Source: a virus. Taken from it: 37,470 nucleotides of DNA. The translations under genes were made by a program, and so were the position numbers. The notes under the pieces were generated by a model. It did not search any database, was not told the DNA's origin, and worked only from the letters and a program-made list of their open reading frames with translations. The DNA lies in IMG/VR virus record IMGVR_UViG_3300006192_000016, positions 1-37,470 of that record; one strand, given 5' to 3'. Every line of letters begins with the position of its first letter. Position 1 is the stretch's first letter. This document shows, piece after piece, positions 32,636-37,470 of the stretch.

Positions 32636-33066
32636 TACAGGTCTTCTTCCTCTTCCTCTTCCTCTTCCTCGTCGTCGTTGCCGCCGCCTTCCAGCAGCAT
32701 TTTCGCCAGCTCAAGCACCTTCTCGGCATGTTCTTGGGCCAGGTTGGCCATCTTGGCTTCCGGCACACCGGCTTCCTTCATGATGCGACGGGCTTCGGCG
32801 ATACCAAGGTTCTCGTCGTCCTTGACGGCGATCAGCGCGTCCTTGGCTTCCTGCAGGCTCACCTTCGGCTCTTCCTTGGCAGCGGGTTTGGCAGCAGGCT
32901 TACGGGCAGCCGGTTTCTTGGCCGGTACCGGGTCTTCTTCCGGTCCAGCGGCTTTCTTGGCCGGAGCGGTTTCCGCTTTGGCGGCAGCTTCGCCTTTCAG
33001 AATGGACAGGATGGTGGCGGCGTTATTTTCGAATTGTTCGGTGGTGAAAGTAACCTGGATGCTCAT
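32635..33066 (-). CDS. Lys/Ala/Pro-rich protein with acidic tail (histone H1-like linker)
   Basis: This 143-residue protein starts at ATG 33066 after CGGAGA; an earlier start adds 27 residues without support. Residues 1-25 are a short folded head. Residues 30-70 are a Lys/Ala/Pro repeat (PAKKPAARKPAAKPAAK) like the tails of H1 histones. Residues 75-125 are a helical domain (LQEAKDALIAVKDDENL; EARRIMKEAGV). The C-terminus is GGGNDDEEEEEEEEEDL. A DNA-coating or replication-scaffold role is possible; no family is recognised. It is coupled to the DUF2800 gene. Confidence 0.75.
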   Translation of the reverse strand: MSIQVTFTTEQFENNAATILSILKGEAAAKAETAPAKKAAGPEEDPVPAKKPAARKPAAKPAAKEEPKVSLQEAKDALIAVKDDENLGIAEARRIMKEAGVPEAKMANLAQEHAEKVLELAKMLLEGGGNDDEEEEEEEEEDL

Positions 33067-33177
33067 GGCAATCTCCGTAATCAGTTTGGTTGGTTTTTGT
33101 CTTGACTTGACGAGGTTGAAGATACGCTTGGTGCGCAAACCTGTCAACCTCCAATTTACGTTATTTGACGACCTTTG

Positions 33178-35628
33178 CTATAACTCATCGTCGTCATCAT
33201 GCATTCCACTGTCGTCGAATCCGGCAGGCGCACTACCGGCCAACGGTGGCATGTTGAACACCCGCCGTCCGCCATGTGTCTTGCGCGACTCGCCCGCTAG
33301 GCGTCTTAGGATGTTGCCTGCCGTTCTGGCTAGCATCTTGGTGGGATTCTTGTAGCCGATCACCTTCAGCACTTCGGTCGCGGTCATACGGGCGCCCTCC
33401 CATTTCTCCTGGGTGTCGGACGCTGACTTGTAGTGGTTTGGTGTCCAGTCGAACTCCTCCAGGATCGCCTCTTCAATCGGGTCTGTGCTCTCGTGGTCAC
33501 GGTTATGCTCGATGAGCGCCTTGTTTTCCTCGGCGGTGAGCCACCACTGTTCTCCGCCTCGGTACAGCTCGTACACTTCAGCCCACAGCTGCTGCATGTC
33601 GATGTCATGATCGTGGTGGACAGCGGTTACCGGGATAGTCCACCAGCGGGTGTTGCCGGTCTCGTCGACCAGGAAGTTATGCTCGTTCACCGATGCAAAG
33701 AACACCGTGCGGCGGGCATACTCCGATGCCCTGCGGTCATAAGGCATCCGCACTTTATCTGTGCCCTGGGACACAAACGCCTTCATCCGGGCGATGTCTG
33801 ACCTGCGAAACGTCGCATCCAGTTCGCCCAGCTCGCATACCCAGTGGGTGAGCGCGTTTATCACCGTGTCCTTGTTATCCGGGTCAACAGCAACGCCCTC
33901 CATCACCAGGTTCTGGTCTTCTGGCCCGAGCCGGAGCGCCCAGCGCGTCTTGCCCATGTACTGGCCGCCAACGAACACCAGGACGCCGCGGGCCTGCCGA
34001 CGTGCGTTGCCCCCGTCGACCCCCATGGCGACGGCCGAGACCAGCCAGCGGCGGATCAACGTCTCTTTGAGCCGCAGGTTCATAGGGCTTTCCACGGTTC
34101 GGTAGAGGTCTTTGAGGCGCGAGACCCCGTCCCATGGCTTCGACTTGACCCACTCTTCCACCGGGTTGTAGCGGTTCTGATCCGCCAGGGTGCGCAGGAA
34201 CTTGTCCGTTGAGGCCGTGGACATGGTGTTCAGGCTGCACAGCGACTCGACGACATAGAGCTCGCAGTTGGCCCGGTTGTCCATGCTGAATGCCTTGCCG
34301 ATACCGGTCAGGCGCTGCTCTTTGCGGATCTCATCGTAACGGCAGGTGATCCCGTATTCGTTGAGGAGATATGCCATGTTGTCGATGGTGTTAAGGGGTG
34401 TGCCGCGGTCTGACAGATTCGGGAACCCGAACTTGTTGATCGGCTCGGAAAGGTCTATGCCGCTGGACTTAACTCGCTCCCATGCGGCATTCGCGGCCTC
34501 TTTGGCTTGCGCTTCAACCGCGTGGCTCAAGGTCAGTTTGGCGAGGCGTTTGCGCCACACGTCCCATGTCTCTTTGGTTTCGCAACGATTGAAGCCCGGG
34601 ATCACCTTCTCCAGGGCCTTCTTGTCGTCTTCTGCCCACTTCACCCACTTTCGGATATCGTTGATCTTCGACACAGGCGTGTCTTTAGACACGGCCACTC
34701 GTCCGAAATTGCCGTTATCCCACTTGTGCTCGAATGCGTCTTCGTCGAAGTTCGGGGCTTTGGCCGACCAAGCGCGGGCCAGCTCCTTGAACTCATCAGG
34801 CTCGCGTTCGCCGTCCTTGATCGCCGCCAAAACTGCCACCCAGCGGCCGTACTCCGTCTCCGCTGGCAATTTTTCAAGAAATCCGGCCAGTTCCTCGACC
34901 GTTCCGTCCCAGGTGTCTCGCAGATCCTCGGTGAGCTCGTCTTCCTCGTCGAAATCGGCGTCCAATACCGGCTTTTCAGGTTTTTTGCCGATCACATGGC
35001 CACGGGTTGGTGAGGCTTTCGGGTCTTTTTCCCAGCCTTGCGCCTTCGCAAGCGCATCAAACTCGTCGCAAATCGCACGGGCCGCAGGGAGATCGATCTC
35101 GTTCAGGTCGAAATTGGCGTCGTGGTTGAGCGGGCTGTCACCGTTTGGCCATGTGAATGGCTTGCCTGTGCCGGGGTGGGTGCCGAAGGCTACGAACTGT
35201 TGACCGTGGCCCAAGATCTCCACGGCGCAGCGATCACCGTCATCGTTGATCCAGGTGTGTGATTTAACCTTGGCAAATGGCTTGTCTGTCCGATAAACCA
35301 AGAGTTTCTTGGGGGCCCGTCCGATCCGCAGTGGCGCGGGCCCGAGCAGATCGACAACAAACTCGGCCATCTGGTCGGACAGGGCTTTGTCCAGGACGTC
35401 AATATCGACAGCTGGGGTGTGCGCCGTGTTAATGCCGATCCCGCAGTGCGCCCTGGAGTGGGCCCACTTCGTGATGTCCTCTTCGGTTGCGGTGTGTTCC
35501 TGCCACCCTTTGAGAGCGGGGGCTTTGCCTGGACTGGAATGGTCTTTGGCGTCGTGGGGGACTATCGGGAGGATGTTGAACCCATTTTCTATCAGGGTTT
35601 TCCCGTACTCTTTGAAATTGTTCGCCAT
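33178..35628 (-). CDS. Primase-helicase: prim-pol domain plus VirE-type ATPase
   Basis: This 816-residue protein starts at ATG 35628 (MANNFKEYGK) after GGAGA. Residues 1-230 look like a bifunctional prim-pol domain (FNILPIVPHDAKDHS; PAVDIDVLDKAL, with the D-x-D metal ligand; VEILGHGQQFVAFGTHP). A middle region (EYGRWVAVLAAIKDGEREPDEF) resembles a PriCT linker. The C-terminal half is a virulence-associated-E (VirE/VapE) ATPase with Walker A GGQYMGKT and downstream ELGELDATFRRSD. It likely opens and primes phage DNA. The end is HDDDDEL. It is the first enzyme gene of the replication module. Confidence 0.9.
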   Translation of the reverse strand: MANNFKEYGKTLIENGFNILPIVPHDAKDHSSPGKAPALKGWQEHTATEEDITKWAHSRAHCGIGINTAHTPAVDIDVLDKALSDQMAEFVVDLLGPAPLRIGRAPKKLLVYRTDKPFAKVKSHTWINDDGDRCAVEILGHGQQFVAFGTHPGTGKPFTWPNGDSPLNHDANFDLNEIDLPAARAICDEFDALAKAQGWEKDPKASPTRGHVIGKKPEKPVLDADFDEEDELTEDLRDTWDGTVEELAGFLEKLPAETEYGRWVAVLAAIKDGEREPDEFKELARAWSAKAPNFDEDAFEHKWDNGNFGRVAVSKDTPVSKINDIRKWVKWAEDDKKALEKVIPGFNRCETKETWDVWRKRLAKLTLSHAVEAQAKEAANAAWERVKSSGIDLSEPINKFGFPNLSDRGTPLNTIDNMAYLLNEYGITCRYDEIRKEQRLTGIGKAFSMDNRANCELYVVESLCSLNTMSTASTDKFLRTLADQNRYNPVEEWVKSKPWDGVSRLKDLYRTVESPMNLRLKETLIRRWLVSAVAMGVDGGNARRQARGVLVFVGGQYMGKTRWALRLGPEDQNLVMEGVAVDPDNKDTVINALTHWVCELGELDATFRRSDIARMKAFVSQGTDKVRMPYDRRASEYARRTVFFASVNEHNFLVDETGNTRWWTIPVTAVHHDHDIDMQQLWAEVYELYRGGEQWWLTAEENKALIEHNRDHESTDPIEEAILEEFDWTPNHYKSASDTQEKWEGARMTATEVLKVIGYKNPTKMLARTAGNILRRLAGESRKTHGGRRVFNMPPLAGSAPAGFDDSGMHDDDDEL

Positions 35629-35716
35629 CTGTGTCTCCAGCTGGGAGTATGCACAGTTGCTGAAGCGCCCTATCAGGGCTACTATCGACTCCGTGCATGC
35701 CACATGCGTGTTTTAG

Positions 35717-35750
35717 AGGGCCTTGAGTTTTTCTCAAAGGCCCTTTTTTT
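35717..35750 (+). terminator. Rightward-type terminator hairpin between regulator and primase genes
   Basis: The hairpin AGGGCC-TTGAG, T5 loop, CTCAA-A-GGCCCT (one bulged A) is followed by seven Ts on the plus strand. On the minus strand the U tract is poor. It overlaps the stop of the AlpA-like gene. It may act bidirectionally, but the strong direction is opposite to the genes. Confidence 0.65.
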
Positions 35751-35976
35751 CTGGTTGTTTTCTTGCTCGCAACCAATCAAAACCTGCCTTCCGTGCCCAC
35801 TCCACGATATCGACCTCGTACCAGCGGATGACACGGCACCCGAGTTTGATGGGTTCTGGGAACGTAGGCAAGTTCGGCACCTGTCCTTGCCGCCAGGCAT
35901 GCAGCGTCTGTCGGCTGATCCCTATCGTTTCGCAAATATCTACTGCCGACACCAGTCGGCCCCCTGTTGGCTTCAT
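35734..35976 (-). CDS. AlpA/excisionase-like helix-turn-helix regulator
   Basis: This 80-residue protein has a MerR/AlpA-type HTH in its first half (SAVDICETIGISRQTLHAWR), then a basic, Pro-containing wing (QVPNLPTFPEPIKLGCRVIR) and a helix (WYEVDIVEWARKA). Such small phage proteins act as transcription regulators or recombination directionality factors. The ATG at 35976 follows AAAGG. It is the first recognisable gene after the control region and the only regulator in the early module. Whether it controls early transcription or excision cannot be told. Confidence 0.8.
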   Translation of the reverse strand: MKPTGGRLVSAVDICETIGISRQTLHAWRQGQVPNLPTFPEPIKLGCRVIRWYEVDIVEWARKAGFDWLRARKQPEKKGL

Positions 35977-36189
35977 GATCTGACCTTTCTGTGAGGTTTG
36001 TCCGAGTTAGTAAAGTACACCAATGGCGTCGCCGTGGCAATAGGATGGTGTTCCGCCGAAGAGAAACATCGAAGCACACCATTGACGTGCTTCGAACGCG
36101 TCATGTTTCGGCCCGTACTTTTTGCGGTTTTGTAGCACGTCACTGCCCCGCGATCCCGATCCCTTCTCCACGAGCACTCGATGATAACG

Positions 36190-36220
36190 AAAAACAAAGC
36201 GGCGGATCGTTTGATCCGCC
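36190..36220 (-). terminator. Leader terminator (attenuator-like) for leftward transcripts
   Basis: Perfect 8-bp stem GGCGGATC/GATCCGCC with a 4-base loop; on the minus strand it is followed by GCTTTGTTTTTCG. It lies about 170-200 bases downstream of the leftward promoter candidates and before any gene, so it could set up a short leader RNA or an antitermination switch. Confidence 0.65.
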
Positions 36221-36241
36221 ACGTTCTTCTCTCAGGCCATT

Positions 36242-36274
36242 GGAGGCTGAGTTTTAACGCCTCCGTGTTTTTTT
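36242..36274 (+). terminator. Rightward-type terminator hairpin
   Basis: Stem GGAGGC/GCCTCC with an inner GTT/AAC pairing, followed by GTG and seven Ts on the plus strand. It points against the gene direction and would end any plus-strand RNA started left of it. Confidence 0.6.
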
Positions 36275-36396
36275 GCCTGCAAGTCGTTGATTCTGAAAGA
36301 TTTTTAGCAGAGTTTTGTGAAAGCATGGTGGCGAGGCGGCACATAGTTCACACATCCCGTAATATTAGAATACACACTAAACGATAACATATATCA

Positions 36397-36425
36397 ATTA
36401 GAACAATCTGGTGATCTTTTATCAA
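36397..36425 (-). promoter_or_regulatory. Leftward sigma-70-type promoter candidate P1
   Basis: The minus strand reads TTGATA, 17 bases, TCTAAT. Each box matches the consensus at 5 of 6 positions with ideal spacing. It lies in the AT-rich stretch and would start the early leftward transcript near 36390. Confidence 0.65.
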
Positions 36426-36457
36426 ATACTCTGCCTCCTAAGACTCCATCTACAATA

Positions 36458-36485
36458 CTTATATAAATATACCCTTATAGATCAA
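36458..36485 (-). promoter_or_regulatory. Leftward sigma-70-type promoter candidate P2
   Basis: The minus strand reads TTGATC, 16 bases, TATAAG (4 of 6 and 5 of 6 matches). It is about 60 bp upstream of P1. The plus-strand octamer CAATACTT occurs twice here (from 36453 and 36483), a possible operator pair. Confidence 0.55.
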
Positions 36486-36766
36486 TACTTTAGTAGTCAT
36501 AGAAGTTGGTTTTAAAGGGAGGCTAAAGGGGAGGCATGGCTGGCGGCATTGATTTTCTCTGTCTCCAACACCCCTGGAGGCGCTCTGAGCCGACAATGGC
36601 TGACCACACCGACACACCCAAAAACTGAAAACAGGCAGAGGGGCTATGGCGGATCCGGTAGCAAGTGTCACCCCGCGAGTCCGCGCCCTCGCACGCCTCG
36701 AACCGACCCGGGAGGGACCCGCAAGCCCTTGATTTATAAGCAATCCTCTTTAGGATCCGCAGACTC

Positions 36767-36793
36767 ATGGAGGCAATGGAGGCAATGGAGGCA
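36767..36793 (+). repeat. Three tandem ATGGAGGCA units
   Basis: Three perfect 9-bp copies coding Met-Glu-Ala in one plus frame, about 65 bp before the large 9-bp array. The shared unit length suggests the same slippage process. Confidence 0.85.
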
Positions 36794-36857
36794 GATATTA
36801 AGAAAACGTGTCAGATGAACACCCAAACGATAACGGCGATCAAACTGCCCGCCGTGC

Positions 36858-37470
36858 CAGCCAGGACAGCCAGGGCAGACAGGACAGCCAGGGCAGACAG
36901 GACAGCCAGGACAGCCAGGACAGCCAGGGCAGCCAGGACAGCCAGGACAGCCAGGGCAGCGGGGACAGCCAGGGCAGCGGGGACAGCCAGGGGCAGCCAG
37001 GACAGCCAGGGGCAGACAGGACAGCCAGGACAGCCAGGACAGCCAGGACAGCCAGGACAGCCAGGGCAGCCAGGACAGCCAGGGCAGCCAGGGGCAGCCA
37101 GGACAGCCAGGGGCAGACAGGACAGCCAGGACAGCCAGGACAGCCAGGACAGCCAGGACAGCCAGGGCAGCCAGGACAGCCAGGACAGCCAGGGCAGCCA
37201 GGACAGCCAGGGCAGCCAGGACAGCCAGGGCAGCCAGGACAGCCAGGGCAGCCAGGGCAGCGGGGACAGCCAGGGGCAGACAGGACAGCCAGGGCAGCGG
37301 GGACAGCCAGGGCAGCCAGGACAGCCAGGACAGCCAGGGCAGCCAGGACAGCCAGGACAGCCAGGGCAGCCAGGGCAGCGGGGACAGCCAGGGCAGCGGG
37401 GACAGCCAGGGCAGCGGGGACAGCCAGGGCAGCGGGGACAGCCAGGGCAGCGGGGACAGCCAGGGCAGCG
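36858..37470. repeat. Array of about 67 nine-base repeats (CAGCCAGGR), running off the window
   Basis: Units are CAGCCAGGA, CAGCCAGGG, CAGACAGGA and CAGCGGGGA, head to tail from 36858 to the end. Five units have an extra G (CAGCCAGGGG). A block of 11 units (101 bp) at 36984-37084 is repeated at 37085-37185 with one change. The last 100 bp alternate CAGCCAGGG and CAGCGGGGA. All six frames are open. Plus-strand frames read Gly-Gln-Pro/Arg (collagen-like), Asp-Ser-Gln or Thr-Ala-Arg; the extra Gs shift frame. The role is unknown. Confidence 0.92.

Larger units (their letters stand above)
35977..36396. other. Untranslated control region with hairpins
   Basis: About 420 bp without a convincing gene. 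Minus-strand short frames (for example 36007-36222) and plus-strand frames exist but lack ribosome sites or protein-like composition. It holds the two hairpins listed separately and a smaller one around 36045-36085 (TGGTGT/ACACCA). It probably forms the leader of the leftward early transcript. Confidence 0.6.
36426..36857. other. Region without a clear gene before the repeat array
   Basis: Apart from P2, about 400 bp hold no convincing gene. Several GGAGGC motifs occur on the plus strand (36518, 36530, then three ATGGAGGCA units at 36767-36793). Plus-strand starts at 36767, 36808 (GTG) and 36815 open into the repeat array in two frames without stop before the window end. Either could be a rightward gene start, but ribosome sites are weak. 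Confidence 0.5.

Noticed and set aside
36007-36222. 71-codon minus-strand frame in the control region
   Set aside because: Its GTG lies inside the leader hairpin, the ribosome site is poor, and the product resembles no family. It could still be real, but support is too weak.
35991-36257. 88-codon plus-strand frame ending in the rightward terminator hairpin
   Set aside because: The end position is suggestive, but the product is Arg/Ser/Pro-rich with no ribosome site, as in random GC-rich frames.
36100-36300. tRNA or attachment-site core
   Set aside because: The hairpins do not form a cloverleaf, and no integrase gene is visible nearby.
36858-37470. CRISPR array
   Set aside because: Units are 9 bp with no spacers between them.
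36858-37470. Chi-type recombination sites
   Set aside because: The unit's complement (CCTGGCTG) is not the E. coli Chi octamer GCTGGTGG.

Overview
The window looks like about 37 kb of a tailed, lambda-like siphovirus or prophage of a Gram-negative, probably gammaproteobacterial, host. Almost every gene is on the minus strand and starts after an AAGGAG-type ribosome site. The host assignment is an inference from the ribosome sites, a classic A AAA AAG frameshift site and the moderately high G+C. No integrase, repressor, lysis gene, tRNA or CRISPR is visible, so lifestyle cannot be decided.

Transcription runs from right to left. The right end (36858-37470 and beyond) is a dense array of 9-bp repeats. 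Next comes an AT-rich control region (about 35980-36500) with two tandem leftward promoter candidates and several hairpins. The replication module follows: an AlpA-like regulator, a prim-pol/VirE-type primase-helicase, a Lys/Ala-rich acidic-tailed protein, a DUF2800 nuclease, a DUF2815 ssDNA-binding protein, an HNH endonuclease, a family A DNA polymerase in two pieces, a VRR-NUC nuclease and an SNF2-type helicase. This runs without a gap into packaging and head genes in lambda order (Nu1, A, W, B, C with a nested scaffold, D, E, FI and FII positions), then tail genes (Z, U, V, G, GT by frameshift, H, M/L-type hub proteins, a J-like tip protein). The left edge cuts a tail-fibre-like gene. A two-gene methyltransferase cassette sits between the V and G equivalents, flanked by near-identical terminators.

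The most striking system is the fractured polymerase gene. The upstream half ends, inside polymerase motif B, with an 87-residue N-terminal intein half. The downstream half begins with a 30-residue C-terminal intein half. A free-standing GIY-YIG homing endonuclease gene lies between them, overlapping both. A working polymerase of about 698 residues should therefore form only after protein trans-splicing. An HNH homing-type endonuclease lies just upstream of the same polymerase.

Other points of interest are acidic C-terminal tails shared by replication proteins, 18-bp direct repeats bounding the methyltransferase cassette, a scaffold gene nested in the protease gene, Fe-S-like cysteine sets in two proteins, and the uninterrupted passage from replication to terminase genes with no visible cos gap.
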